In this document: piece after piece, positions 1-8,007 of the stretch
Layout of the letters: the number at the start of each line of letters is the position of its first letter
How positions within the stretch are numbered: the stretch's first letter is position 1
Assembly (NCBI RefSeq): GCF_018130825.1
Contig: NZ_JAFCJS010000004.1
Span: 558,001 to 622,000, forward strand
DNA length: 64,000 bases
Reading direction: 5' to 3'
DNA from: Bradyrhizobium liaoningense
GTDB lineage: Bacteria > Pseudomonadota > Alphaproteobacteria > Rhizobiales > Xanthobacteraceae
Translations under genes and position numbers: made by a program
Notes under the pieces: generated by a model
The model's input: only the letters and a program-made list of their open reading frames with translations
What the model was told of the DNA's origin: nothing
Databases searched by the model: none

Positions 1-1
1 C

Positions 2-1051
2 ACCACCAACAACCCCTATGATCTCGGCCGCACGCCGGGCGGATCGTCCGGGGGATCGTCGGCAGCCCTCGCCGCGGGCTATTGCGCGCTCGCCACCGGC
101 TCCGACATCGGCGGCTCCCTGCGCGTGCCGGCATTTCATTGCGGCATCTTCGCGCACAAGCCGACCATCAATCTCTGCCCGGCACGCGGTGAGACCCCGC
201 CGCCGTTTCCAGCCCTTCCACGCGAAGGCGACCTCGCCGTCATCGGCCCGATGGCGCGCACCGCTGCGGATCTCTCCTTGCTGCTCGACGTCATGGCCGG
301 ACCGGATCCGCTGGAAGCCGGCGTCGCCTACAAGCTCGACCTGCCTGCTGCGCGACATCAGTCGCTGCGGGACTTTCGTGTCCTGGTGATCGACAGCCAT
401 CCGCTGCTGCCGACCGACCGGGATGTCCGCGGCGCGATCGACACGCTCGCAACCGATCTCGCGAAGGCCGGCGTCACGGTCGCGCGCGAGAGCGCGCTGC
501 TGCCGGATTTCGCGGAGACCTCGCGGCTCTACATGCGCATGCTGCTGGGCTTCCTCGGCGCGTTCTTCCTGCCCGAGGTGCTGGCGGATTCGCGGGCACG
601 GGCAAGCCAATTGTCGCCGGAGGACCGCAGCCTCGGCGCCGAGCGGCTGCGCGGCACGATCGCAAGCCACCGCGCCTGGGTCCTCGACGCGGGTCACCGC
701 GCCGGCCTGCGGGCGAAATGGCGCGCGCTGTTCAACAATTTCGACGCGGTGATCTGCCCGATCATGCCGACGCCGGCTTATCCGCATGATCATCTGCCGG
801 AACAGAGCCTGCGACGCATCAGCATCGACGGCACGGATTACCCCTATTCCGACCAGCTCGCCTGGCCGGGCATCGCGACGCTTCCGGGCCTGCCCGCGAC
901 GGCCGTTCCGCTCGGCCTGTCGAAAGACGGACTGCCCGTCGGCGTCCAGATCGTCGGCCCGTGGCTGGAGGACCGCACGCCGCTGAAGCTCGCCGAACTG
1001 ATCGAGCGGGAGTTCGGCGGGTTCGTGCCGCCGAAGATGTTTGACGACTGA
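2..1051 (+). CDS. Amidase signature family protein, 5' end missing
   Basis: The frame is open from the first bases of the window, so the gene begins upstream. The first residues give the amidase signature: a Gly/Ser-rich stretch (GGSSGGSSAALAAG) followed by GSDIGGSLRVP, which in this family carry the cis-Ser and the nucleophilic Ser of the Ser-cisSer-Lys triad. The catalytic Lys lies in the missing part. The family hydrolyses carboxamides; the substrate cannot be read from the sequence. The C-terminal half ends with the family's usual 'GLPVGVQIVGPWLEDRTPL' type segment. No sign of decay. Confidence 0.93.
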   Translation, partial: TTNNPYDLGRTPGGSSGGSSAALAAGYCALATGSDIGGSLRVPAFHCGIFAHKPTINLCPARGETPPPFPALPREGDLAVIGPMARTAADLSLLLDVMAGPDPLEAGVAYKLDLPAARHQSLRDFRVLVIDSHPLLPTDRDVRGAIDTLATDLAKAGVTVARESALLPDFAETSRLYMRMLLGFLGAFFLPEVLADSRARASQLSPEDRSLGAERLRGTIASHRAWVLDAGHRAGLRAKWRALFNNFDAVICPIMPTPAYPHDHLPEQSLRRISIDGTDYPYSDQLAWPGIATLPGLPATAVPLGLSKDGLPVGVQIVGPWLEDRTPLKLAELIEREFGGFVPPKMFDD

Positions 1052-1070
1052 TGCTTTCGAGGATTTCCGT

Positions 1071-1140
1071 AGCCCGGATGGAGTAACATGACTTCGAGAT
1101 TCCGGGCTCGCGCTCCGCGCGCCCTGGGATGACAGGGAGG
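1071..1140. repeat. Degenerate copy of the 'tagcccggatgg' intergenic repeat
   Basis: The start (gtagcccggatggag) matches the left arm of the perfect palindromic copy at 44257-44376, but the right arm is diverged. It lies between the amidase and the NTF2-like gene. Confidence 0.5.
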
Positions 1141-1151
1141 GAGGAAGCACC

Positions 1152-1505
1152 ATGAGCCAGGACCTCGAACAGCTCACCGCGCTCAACCGCGACTATGTCG
1201 CCGCCGTGCAGGCCTGCGACGTCAGGCGCTTCGACGAGATCCTTGCGTCGGAGTTCTACTGCTCCAATCCCGACAAGACGCTGGTCGATCGCGCCGCCTT
1301 CCTGCAGCAGACGGCGCAGCCGATCGCGATCCGCAATCTGCATGCTTACGACATCATCATCCGCATCATGGGCGATTTCGCCATCATCCACGCGGCGACC
1401 AGCTACACCACGGCCGACGGCCAGCAGGCGACGGGGCGGTATACCGATTGCTGGGCGAAGAAGAACGGGACGTGGCTGGCGGTGTCCGCGCACGTGTCGC
1501 GGTGA
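1152..1505 (+). CDS. NTF2-like/SnoaL-type (DUF4440-like) protein
   Basis: A 117-residue protein of the NTF2-like fold: N-terminal helix with LTALNRDYVAAVQACD, the central segment with the family's 'R..YT' strand pairs and a C-terminal W-x-x-KNGTWLAVSAHVSR strand. Family members are small polyketide-cyclase/isomerase-like or ligand-binding proteins; no catalytic residue set lets me name a reaction. A Shine-Dalgarno-like GGGAGGGAGG lies 7-16 bases before the ATG. The gene is 100 bases downstream of the amidase and may be co-transcribed. Confidence 0.82.
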   Translation: MSQDLEQLTALNRDYVAAVQACDVRRFDEILASEFYCSNPDKTLVDRAAFLQQTAQPIAIRNLHAYDIIIRIMGDFAIIHAATSYTTADGQQATGRYTDCWAKKNGTWLAVSAHVSR

Positions 1506-1534
1506 GGTGAGCCCATTGCTCCACACCCTCCACG

Positions 1535-1635
1535 GTCATGCCCCGGCTTGACCGGGGCATCCAGTACTCCGCGGCGGCAATGTAAACGAACGACCGCCGC
1601 GGAGTACTGGATCGCCCGCCTTCGCGGGCGATGAC
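1535..1635. repeat. Long palindromic intergenic repeat
   Basis: A perfect 17-bp inverted repeat (1561-1577 and 1594-1610, core ccagtactccgcggcgg) is nested within flanking hairpins made of ccccgg/ccgggg and gcccgcc/gcgggcg. It sits between convergent genes (NTF2-like and alcohol dehydrogenase) and may act as a bidirectional terminator or transcript stabiliser. Confidence 0.75.
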
Positions 1636-1670
1636 ACCTGTTTTGTAGCTGCGCTGGTGAACGCCAGCGC

Positions 1671-2759
1671 TCAGCTGTCGAACACGATCACGCTGCGCAG
1701 CGTCTTGCCGGCTTTCATGTTGGCAAAACCCTCGTTGATCTCGCTGAGCTTCAGCTTCGCCGAGATCCAGTCCTCCAGGTGCAGCCGGCCGCGCAAATAG
1801 AAATCCACCAGCCTCGGCATGTCGACGCGGAAATGGTTCGAGCCCATCGAGGAGCCCTGGATCCGGCGTTCGCGCAAAAAGTCAAAGCCGTGCAGCTCGA
1901 TCTTCTGGCCGAACGGGATCATGCCGACGATGGTGGCGGCGCCGCCGGCGGCGAGCATGCCGAACGCCTGCTCCGCGGTCTCCTTGCGGCCGAGCACCTC
2001 GAAGGCGTGATGCACGCCGCCATTGGTGAGGTCGCGGACCTGCTTCACGACGTCGCCGTCGGCGGGATTGATGATGTCGGTGGCGCCGAGCTTGGTCGCG
2101 AGCTGGAGTTTTACCGGATTGGTGTCGATGGCGATGATGCGGCCGGCGCCGGCGATCTGCGCGCCGTTGATCGCGGCCATGCCGACCCCGCCGCAGCCGA
2201 TCACCGCCACGGTCTCGCCCGCCGTCACCTTCGCCGTGTTCACCACCGCGCCATAGCCGGTGATGACGCCGCAGCCGATCAAAGCGGCGAGATCGAGCGG
2301 CATGTCCTTGCGGATCTTCACGATGGCGTTCTCGTGCACCAGCATCTGCTCGGCGAAGGAGGAGAGATTGAGGAACTGGTGCAGCTTCTCCGGCTTCGAC
2401 CACTGCATGCGGTTGGAGACGCCCGGCAGCATCTTCACCGTCGCGTCGGTGCAAAGCACGGTGCGGCCGGTGGTGCAATTGTCGCAGGTGCCGCAGAACA
2501 CCGACAGGCAGGTGACGACGTGATCGCCCGGTTTCACATAGGTGACATCGGAGCCGACCTGCTCGACCACGCCGGCCGACTCATGTCCGAGCACCGCGGG
2601 CAGCGGATGCGGATAGAGGCCTTCCATGAAGTGCAGATCGGAGTGGCAGAGGCCGGCGACCGCGGTGCGGATCAGGACCTCTCGCGGCCCCGGCTTCGGC
2701 AGGCTGACATCCTCGATGACCAGCGGCTGGTTGACTTCATAGAGGACGGCGGCCTTCAT
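1671..2759 (-). CDS. Zn-dependent alcohol dehydrogenase (class III-like MDR)
   Basis: A 362-residue medium-chain dehydrogenase. Catalytic zinc ligands are visible as C38 and the GHE motif (H59-E60); the structural zinc lobe is C89, C92, C95 and C103 (CGTCDNC...C). The NAD-binding Rossmann motif GCGGVGMAAI follows near residue 200. The length and the HSDLHFMEG stretch resemble class III/formaldehyde-type or related zinc alcohol dehydrogenases; the substrate is not determinable. It is transcribed in the same direction as the acyl-CoA dehydrogenase 44 bases upstream, so the two probably form an operon for oxidation of an alcohol- or acyl-derived carbon source. Confidence 0.93.
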   Translation of the reverse strand: MKAAVLYEVNQPLVIEDVSLPKPGPREVLIRTAVAGLCHSDLHFMEGLYPHPLPAVLGHESAGVVEQVGSDVTYVKPGDHVVTCLSVFCGTCDNCTTGRTVLCTDATVKMLPGVSNRMQWSKPEKLHQFLNLSSFAEQMLVHENAIVKIRKDMPLDLAALIGCGVITGYGAVVNTAKVTAGETVAVIGCGGVGMAAINGAQIAGAGRIIAIDTNPVKLQLATKLGATDIINPADGDVVKQVRDLTNGGVHHAFEVLGRKETAEQAFGMLAAGGAATIVGMIPFGQKIELHGFDFLRERRIQGSSMGSNHFRVDMPRLVDFYLRGRLHLEDWISAKLKLSEINEGFANMKAGKTLRSVIVFDS

Positions 2760-2803
2760 CGAGCACTCCCTATCGCGTTTTTTGTTTGATCGCGGCGCGC
2801 AGC

Positions 2804-4588
2804 CTACGCTGCCAGAACCAGTTCGCCAACCTCGCTCATGCCGGCATCGCGATCACCGAGCAGCAGCGCGGCGATCTTCGCTTGCGCGGCATTTTCCGTC
2901 AGCCGGAACGGATCGCTCGGCGACACGCGATGGTCGATGACGAGGCGCGACAGCAGCAGGCGTCGTGCGTCCCCGCGCATCTCGTGAATGCGATGCGCCT
3001 CCCAGGCGAGCGCCACTGCACTGGCGACATGATAGAGCACGCTGGTGGCGCGGCGCGCATCGGCCTCATTCTCCGACTTACCCGCGACCTCGCGCGCGAA
3101 ACCCACTGCACGATCGACCAGGCCGCGCAAATTGTCGCGCCAGGCCTGCGGCACGGAGGCGCTGTCGTCGAGCCGCGCATGCAGATCCGCGGCGAGCGCG
3201 GATTCGGCGCCGTGACGGCCGACCGCGCGCCGAAGCGCGTCGATCGCGACGATGTTGCCGGTGCCCTCCCAGACCGAGCCGAGATGCGCATCCCGCAGCA
3301 GGCGTGGGGTCGCGAATTCCTCGATGTAGCCGATGCCGCCACGCATCTCGAGCGCATCGCCGCAGACCTTGCGTGCATCGCGGGTGGCACGGAATTTCAG
3401 CGTCGGGGTCAGGATGCGCAGCAGCGCCGCCGCATCCTGGCTGCCGGCCTCGGCACGGTCGAGCGCCTCGGCGGTGAGGAAGCTCATCGACAGCGCCTGC
3501 TCGACCGGCAGCATGATCTTCAGCATCTGCCGCCGCCCGAGCGGCAGATCGATGATGCGCTGACCGAACACCACGCGGTTCTTCGCCACAGTCATCGCAT
3601 CGTGATAAGCGCGGCGCATCAACGCGGCCGACTTGACGCCGTTCGACAGCCGCGACGAGTTCACCATCTCGGCCATCTGCACGAAGCCGCGATCGAGCTT
3701 GCCGACCGCATAGGCAATCGCGCCTTCGAGCTTGATCTCGCCCGAGGCCATCGAGCGCGTGCCGAGCTTGTCCTTGAGCCGCACGATCCGGTAGTGGTTC
3801 TGCGCGCCGTCATCGAGGAAGCGCGGCATCAGGAACAGGCCGACGCCGCGCGTGCCGGGACCGGCGCCTTCGGGGCGCGCCAGCAGCATCACGACTTTCG
3901 CGTCGGCATTCGAGCAGAACCATTTTTCGCCATAGAGGCGCCAATGGTCGCCCTCCTGCACCGCGCGCGTGGTCAGTGTGCCGACGTCGGAGCCGCCCTC
4001 CTTCTCGGTCATGAACTGGCCGCCTTGCGTCAGCTTGCTCATGTCGGTCGAGGTCAGTCCGTCCAGATATTTTTCCTTCAGCGCCTCGCTGCCGAAATTC
4101 GCCAGCAGCTTCGCACAGCCGTCGGTGACGTTGATCGGGCAGCCCATGCCGAATTCGGTCTGGTTGAACAGGAAGGTGAAGGCGTGCTTGGCCACGACCG
4201 GGTACTTGTCCGGCCAGCCCATGATGCCCTTGCGGATCGAGAGCGCGTGGATGCCGAACTGGCCGAACGCGGCGTTCTCCAATTCGCGATAGGCCGGGTG
4301 ATATTCGATCGACTGCACGTCGCGCCCGAACTTGTCGCGCTGGTGCAGCACCGGCGTATGCCGGTCGGCGAGCCGCGCGCACTCGTCGAGCACGCCGCCG
4401 GCCATCTCGCCGAGACGGTCGAGATGCGGTTCGATATGGCGGAACAGATTATCCGGCAGATGGATGCGGAGCAGATCCGTCAGCGCCTGATCGGCACGAT
4501 AGAAATTCATGCCTGACGTATCAGGCGCCAGCAGGCCGGATGGCTCGGCCGCGACATGTTTCGGCTGCGCTGTGACCGGCTTGTGCAT
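2804..4588 (-). CDS. Acyl-CoA dehydrogenase, large AidB/FadE-like type
   Basis: A 594-residue flavoprotein of the acyl-CoA dehydrogenase superfamily, longer than the usual 380-400 residues because of N- and C-terminal extensions as in AidB and the long FadE-like enzymes. The FAD/substrate-binding region MTEKEGGSDVGTL and the later C-terminal block with EMRGGIGYIEEFATPRLLRDA and VWEGTGNIVAID are clear. The expected role is FAD-linked alpha-beta oxidation of an acyl-CoA; AidB-like proteins of unknown physiological substrate share the same architecture. It is the first gene of a probable pair with the alcohol dehydrogenase and is divergent from the SDR at 4819. Confidence 0.92.
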   Translation of the reverse strand: MHKPVTAQPKHVAAEPSGLLAPDTSGMNFYRADQALTDLLRIHLPDNLFRHIEPHLDRLGEMAGGVLDECARLADRHTPVLHQRDKFGRDVQSIEYHPAYRELENAAFGQFGIHALSIRKGIMGWPDKYPVVAKHAFTFLFNQTEFGMGCPINVTDGCAKLLANFGSEALKEKYLDGLTSTDMSKLTQGGQFMTEKEGGSDVGTLTTRAVQEGDHWRLYGEKWFCSNADAKVVMLLARPEGAGPGTRGVGLFLMPRFLDDGAQNHYRIVRLKDKLGTRSMASGEIKLEGAIAYAVGKLDRGFVQMAEMVNSSRLSNGVKSAALMRRAYHDAMTVAKNRVVFGQRIIDLPLGRRQMLKIMLPVEQALSMSFLTAEALDRAEAGSQDAAALLRILTPTLKFRATRDARKVCGDALEMRGGIGYIEEFATPRLLRDAHLGSVWEGTGNIVAIDALRRAVGRHGAESALAADLHARLDDSASVPQAWRDNLRGLVDRAVGFAREVAGKSENEADARRATSVLYHVASAVALAWEAHRIHEMRGDARRLLLSRLVIDHRVSPSDPFRLTENAAQAKIAALLLGDRDAGMSEVGELVLAA

Positions 4589-4818
4589 GATCGTCCTCTT
4601 CGTTTCCGTCCCGCGGACATTTTGCGCTGTTTTGGCGCTTGCCGCTTTGGATGATGTCGATCATGCTCCAGCCACGAAGCACGATAAAGCCGCAAATTGT
4701 CAGGGAGGCATGATCGCCGTGAAGGAGCAATTCGCTCTGCGGAATTGTGATCGACCCGGCTGGTCGTCCGCGCGGCGGATGCATAGATCAGCGGCTTCCC
4801 GTCCTGAGAGATCACGCC
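4589..4818. other. Divergent intergenic region
   Basis: A 230-bp spacer between the acyl-CoA dehydrogenase (leftward) and the SDR (rightward) presumably holds both promoters. It is somewhat richer in A+T around 4610-4700. I could not identify a convincing operator or a known promoter class. Confidence 0.4.
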
Positions 4819-5520
4819 ATGGAACATCCGAAATACAAGATCGCGCTCATCGTTGGTGCCGGTGAAGGCCTGAGTGCCTCGCTGGCGCGACTGCTCGCCG
4901 CACAAGGCATCCGCGTCGCGCTGGCGGCGCGCAAGGTCGAGAAGCTGGGCGCTCTCTGCAGCGAGACCGGCGCGAAGGCCTATGCCTGCAACGCCACCGA
5001 GCCGGGGGAGGTCGAGCGGCTGTTCGGCCTCGTCGAGCGCGAGATCGGCACGCCCGACCTCGTCGTCTACAATGCCAGCGGCCGCACGCGCGGACCGTTC
5101 GTCGATCTGATCCCGGCCGACGTGGCGCAGGCGATCGCGGTCAGCGCCTATGGCGGCTTCCTGGTGGCGCAGCAGGCCGCCAAGCGCATGCTGCCGAACC
5201 AGCACGGCGCGATCCTGTTCACCGGCGCTTCCGCCAGCGTCAAGGGGTATGCGCAGTCGGCCTCCTTTGCGATGGGCAAGTTCGCGCTGCGCGGCCTCGC
5301 CCAGAGCCTGGCGCGCGAACTCTCGCCGCAAGGCATCCATGTCGCGCATTTCGTGATCGACGGCGGCATCCGCAGCGCGGCGCGCACGGAACCTGCCGAC
5401 AAGCCGGATTCGATGCTCGATCCCGATGCCATCGCGCAGAGCTACTGGAACGTGTTGCAGCAGCCGCGCAGCGCCTGGAGCTGGGAGCTGGAGCTGCGGC
5501 CCTGGGTGGAGAAGTTTTGA
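4819..5520 (+). CDS. SDR-fold protein with Phe replacing the catalytic Tyr (SDR_c10-like)
   Basis: A 233-residue short-chain dehydrogenase/reductase fold. The nucleotide-binding loop is GAGEGLS (13-19) rather than TGxxxGxG, the NNAG motif is replaced by YNASG, and the YxxxK catalytic motif is FAMGK (F150, K154). This matches a described SDR subgroup lacking the active-site Tyr, so it may be a non-canonical enzyme or a non-catalytic protein. I chose the ATG at 4819 because the fold starts there; the frame stays open to 4747. The enoyl-CoA hydratase follows after 116 bases, suggesting a role in CoA-ester metabolism. Confidence 0.88.
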   Translation: MEHPKYKIALIVGAGEGLSASLARLLAAQGIRVALAARKVEKLGALCSETGAKAYACNATEPGEVERLFGLVEREIGTPDLVVYNASGRTRGPFVDLIPADVAQAIAVSAYGGFLVAQQAAKRMLPNQHGAILFTGASASVKGYAQSASFAMGKFALRGLAQSLARELSPQGIHVAHFVIDGGIRSAARTEPADKPDSMLDPDAIAQSYWNVLQQPRSAWSWELELRPWVEKF

Positions 5521-5532
5521 AGTCGAGCTGCC

Positions 5533-5619
5533 GTAGGGTGGGCAAAGGCGCAAAGCGCCGTGCCCACCATCTCGGGCACGATAGGCAATGGTGGGCACGC
5601 TTCGCTTTGCCCACCCTAC
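5533..5619. repeat. Palindromic repeat, 'gtagggtgggcaaag' module
   Basis: Starts gtagggtgggcaaag and ends ctttgcccaccctac, giving a near-perfect 15-bp terminal inverted repeat with a second inner pair (gtgcccacca/tggtgggcac). Other copies are at 19552-19640 and 32878-32964. It lies between the SDR and the enoyl-CoA hydratase genes. Confidence 0.85.
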
Positions 5620-5636
5620 GAGAGCAGGGAGGAACA

Positions 5637-6467
5637 ATGAGCAGCGAGACCACGATCGACACCGGCACCAGTGAACTCCTCTGCACCATCCGCGACCGCG
5701 TCGCCGTCATCACGCTGAACCGGCCGGAGGCACGCAATTCGCTGTCGGACGCGCTGACCCCGGCGCTGCGCACCATGATCCGGACCTGCGCCGAGGATCC
5801 GAACGTCGGCGCGCTGCTGCTCACCGGCGCGGGCGAAGCGTTCTGCGCCGGCGGCAACGTCAAGGGCATGGGCGCGCATCGCGACCCCAAAAAGCTGGAG
5901 ATGTCGCTGGACGACCGCATCGCCGATCTGCAGGAGCGGCAGCGGCTGCTGACCGGCGCGCTGGTGTCGGTACGCAAGCCGACCATCGCCGCACTCCCCG
6001 GCCCCGCGGTCGGCGCCGGGCTTGCCATCGCCATGGCCTGCGACATCCGCATCGCCGCACAATCAACCTTCGTCGCCACCGGCTATGCCCGCATCGCGCT
6101 CAGCGGCGACTACGGCATCGCCTGGCTGCTCACCCGCCTCGTTGGCACCGCGCGGGCGCGCGAATTGATGTTCACCGGCGACCGCGTCGACGCCGCGCGC
6201 TGCGAAGCCATCGGCCTCGTCAACCGCGTCGTGCCCGACGACAAGCTGCAGACTGAGGCGTTCGCGCTGGCAAAGTCACTCGCCGAAGGCCCGCGCCTGG
6301 CATTGCGCTACATGAAGGACAATCTCGACGAGGCCCTGCTGTTCGACTTCGAAACCGCCAGGGACCATGAAGCCGAGCGACTGGTGCGCCTGACCACGAC
6401 GGCGGACCACAAGGAGGCGGTGCAGGCGTTTATCGAGAAGCGGAAGGCGGTGTTTGCGAGGAAGTAG
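5637..6467 (+). CDS. Enoyl-CoA hydratase/isomerase (crotonase family)
   Basis: A 276-residue crotonase-fold protein. The oxyanion-hole segments are AFCAGGNVKGMG and the GPAVGAGLAIAMACDIRIAA region, followed by the usual C-terminal helices (RELMFTGDRVDA.. GLVNRVVP). Crotonases add water to, or isomerise, 2-enoyl-CoA esters. The second catalytic acid position is not obviously Glu here (GDYGIAWLL), so a pure hydratase is likely but not certain. The start at 5637 follows a GGGAGGAAC ribosome-binding site; the open frame reaches further upstream through the palindromic repeat. Confidence 0.92.
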   Translation: MSSETTIDTGTSELLCTIRDRVAVITLNRPEARNSLSDALTPALRTMIRTCAEDPNVGALLLTGAGEAFCAGGNVKGMGAHRDPKKLEMSLDDRIADLQERQRLLTGALVSVRKPTIAALPGPAVGAGLAIAMACDIRIAAQSTFVATGYARIALSGDYGIAWLLTRLVGTARARELMFTGDRVDAARCEAIGLVNRVVPDDKLQTEAFALAKSLAEGPRLALRYMKDNLDEALLFDFETARDHEAERLVRLTTTADHKEAVQAFIEKRKAVFARK

Positions 6468-6485
6468 CAAGATTCGGCAATCTCT

Positions 6486-6669
6486 GACCGTCACCCTGAG
6501 GTGGCCGCGCCTTCGCGGCCCTCGAAGGGCGACAGCCCGGCTGTCGCTGCGAGTCGCGTTTCACGAGCAGCGGGGCCGTGCATCCTTCGAGGCTCCCCAT
6601 GGGACGCGTTGCGTCCCATGCCTCGCACCTCCAGCGACGACCGCTTCGCGGTCGCGCGGGGATGACGGG
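6486..6669. repeat. Composite intergenic repeat with stacked hairpins
   Basis: The 308 bases between the enoyl-CoA hydratase and the small sigma-like gene are largely a composite repeat. It contains a perfect 9-bp hairpin (6599-6607 with 6611-6619, atgggacgc/gcgtcccat) and a 7-bp hairpin (6638-6644 with 6648-6654, cgaccgc/gcggtcg), plus pieces such as ccctgaggtgg and catccttcgagg that are typical of bradyrhizobial spacers. No gene is seen before 6776. Confidence 0.6.
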
Positions 6670-6775
6670 ATGCGAGTGCAGAAAGAATCCCAGATTACGC
6701 TGTGCTCCATGCGCTGCGCGGGCCGAACCATTCGATCATTCCATATAGTAGGGACCCTATTTTTGGGAGTGCTGA

Positions 6776-6946
6776 ATGGATTGGTCTGAGGTGGTCCGGA
6801 AGGCCGCCATCCTGGCGGAGAAGACGGGCTATGTTACGTTCGATCAACTCAACGAGTTGGTGCCGTCGACTGAGGCGGAACCGGAGGACATCGAGGCCAT
6901 ACTCACCGCTTTAAGCGAGCGGGGTATCTGGATCGAGGAAGAATAG
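6776..6946 (+). CDS. Small free-standing sigma-70 region 1.1-like protein
   Basis: A 56-residue acidic protein. Residues 9-53 (KAAILAEKTGYVTFDQLNEL and on to ALSERGIWIEEE) follow the pattern of region 1.1 of housekeeping sigma factors: helix, G-Y-V-T-[YF]-x-x-L/N-x-L-x-P, then an acidic segment, E-x-I-E-x-[VI]-x-x-x-L-x-[ED]-x-G-I. In RpoD this domain masks the DNA-binding regions and occupies the RNA polymerase cleft. Here it stands alone, with no sigma core downstream before the stop at 6944. A GGGAG ribosome-binding site at 6765-6769 and the ATG at 6776 support expression. A role as a DNA mimic or RNA-polymerase modulator is inference. Confidence 0.72.
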   Translation: MDWSEVVRKAAILAEKTGYVTFDQLNELVPSTEAEPEDIEAILTALSERGIWIEEE

Positions 6947-6952
6947 GCCTTA

Positions 6953-6990
6953 TCGTAGCCCAGATTGCGCTGCGCTCCATCGGGCTACGC
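6953..6990. repeat. Short hairpin copy of the 'gtagccc...gggctac' repeat
   Basis: Arms gtagccc and gggctac flank cagattgcgctgcgctccat. It separates the sigma-like gene from the convergent LysR gene and could serve as a terminator for both. Confidence 0.55.
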
Positions 6991-6996
6991 AGCTCG

Positions 6997-7887
6997 CTAC
7001 TTGGCTGGCGCCCGCGCAAAATCCACGAACGCCCTTAGTGCGGCCGGCAGTTGCCTCCGGCTGGGGTAGTACAGGAAGAAGCCGGGATAGGCAGGACACC
7101 AGTCGGCGAGCACGCGCACCAGCTTGCGTTTGGCCAGCAGCGCTTCGACCTGCTGCTCGAAGACGTAGGCAAGGCCGACACCATCCAACGCGGCATCGAC
7201 CATCAAATCCTGGTCGTTCATGGTCAGTGGCCCCGTGACATCGATCGCGAGCTCGATGCCGCCGCGCTCGAACTCCCAGTGGTAGAGCGCGCCTGACGTG
7301 AAGCGATAGCGGATGCAGGGCAGGCCCTTCAGGTCGTGCGGCGTGGCTGGCTGCTTGTGCGATTTGAAGAAGGCTGGCGAGCTGACCACGGCAAAACGGT
7401 GCCGCGGGCCGATCGGCACGGCGATCATGTCGGCGGCAATGGTCTCACCGAAGCGCACGCCGGCGTCGAAGCCGGCCGCGACCATGTCGATCAGGGAATC
7501 GTTGATGACGATCTCGACGCTGACATCGGGAAATTCTTTCAGGAAGCGCGTCACGACCGGCAGCAGCACCAGCTGGGCGGACTGGCGCGCGGCGGTGAAG
7601 CGCAGCGTGCCGGCGGGCTTGCCGCGAAAATTGTTGAGATCCTCGAGCGCATCGTCGATGTCGCGGAAGGCCGGCGTGATGCGGGCGAACAGAAGCTCGC
7701 CCGCTTCGGTGAGCGCCACGCTGCGGGTGGTGCGGTTGACGAGCCTCAGGCCCAGCCGCTCCTCGATAGTGCGCAGGCCATGGGACAGCGCCGAGGGCGT
7801 GACGCCAAGCTCCGTGGCCGCCGCGCGAAAACTGCGGTGACGGGCGATGGCGAGGAAGGTCGCGAGGTCGGACGGGTCGATCCGCAT
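6997..7887 (-). CDS. LysR-family transcriptional regulator
   Basis: A 296-residue LysR-type regulator: N-terminal winged helix-turn-helix (residues about 3-62, with SFRAAATELGVTPSALSHGLRTIEERLG) and a C-terminal periplasmic-binding-protein-like effector domain. It is divergent from the SDR at 8008, the classic arrangement in which the LysR protein controls its neighbour in response to a small molecule. Two dyads in the shared spacer are candidate binding sites. The ligand is unknown. Confidence 0.95.
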   Translation of the reverse strand: MRIDPSDLATFLAIARHRSFRAAATELGVTPSALSHGLRTIEERLGLRLVNRTTRSVALTEAGELLFARITPAFRDIDDALEDLNNFRGKPAGTLRFTAARQSAQLVLLPVVTRFLKEFPDVSVEIVINDSLIDMVAAGFDAGVRFGETIAADMIAVPIGPRHRFAVVSSPAFFKSHKQPATPHDLKGLPCIRYRFTSGALYHWEFERGGIELAIDVTGPLTMNDQDLMVDAALDGVGLAYVFEQQVEALLAKRKLVRVLADWCPAYPGFFLYYPSRRQLPAALRAFVDFARAPAK

Positions 7888-7892
7888 TGATG

Positions 7893-7940
7893 AACTATTC
7901 TCAGTAGTTTGTGGAACATATAGCGGATTATCTCAGCTAT
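7893..7940. promoter_or_regulatory. Candidate LysR operator (two dyads)
   Basis: The 120-bp spacer between the divergent LysR and SDR genes contains aacta-N7-tagtt (7893-7909) and atagc-N11-gctat (7920-7940). The second has the T-N11-A geometry typical of LysR boxes. Location fits autoregulation plus control of the SDR; binding is inferred only. Confidence 0.4.
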
Positions 7941-8007
7941 GGCGAGAAGCTACACCTTGCCCATCGGCTTCGGCACATCGCCGGGCCCAAATGGAAAGGG
8001 CAACACC

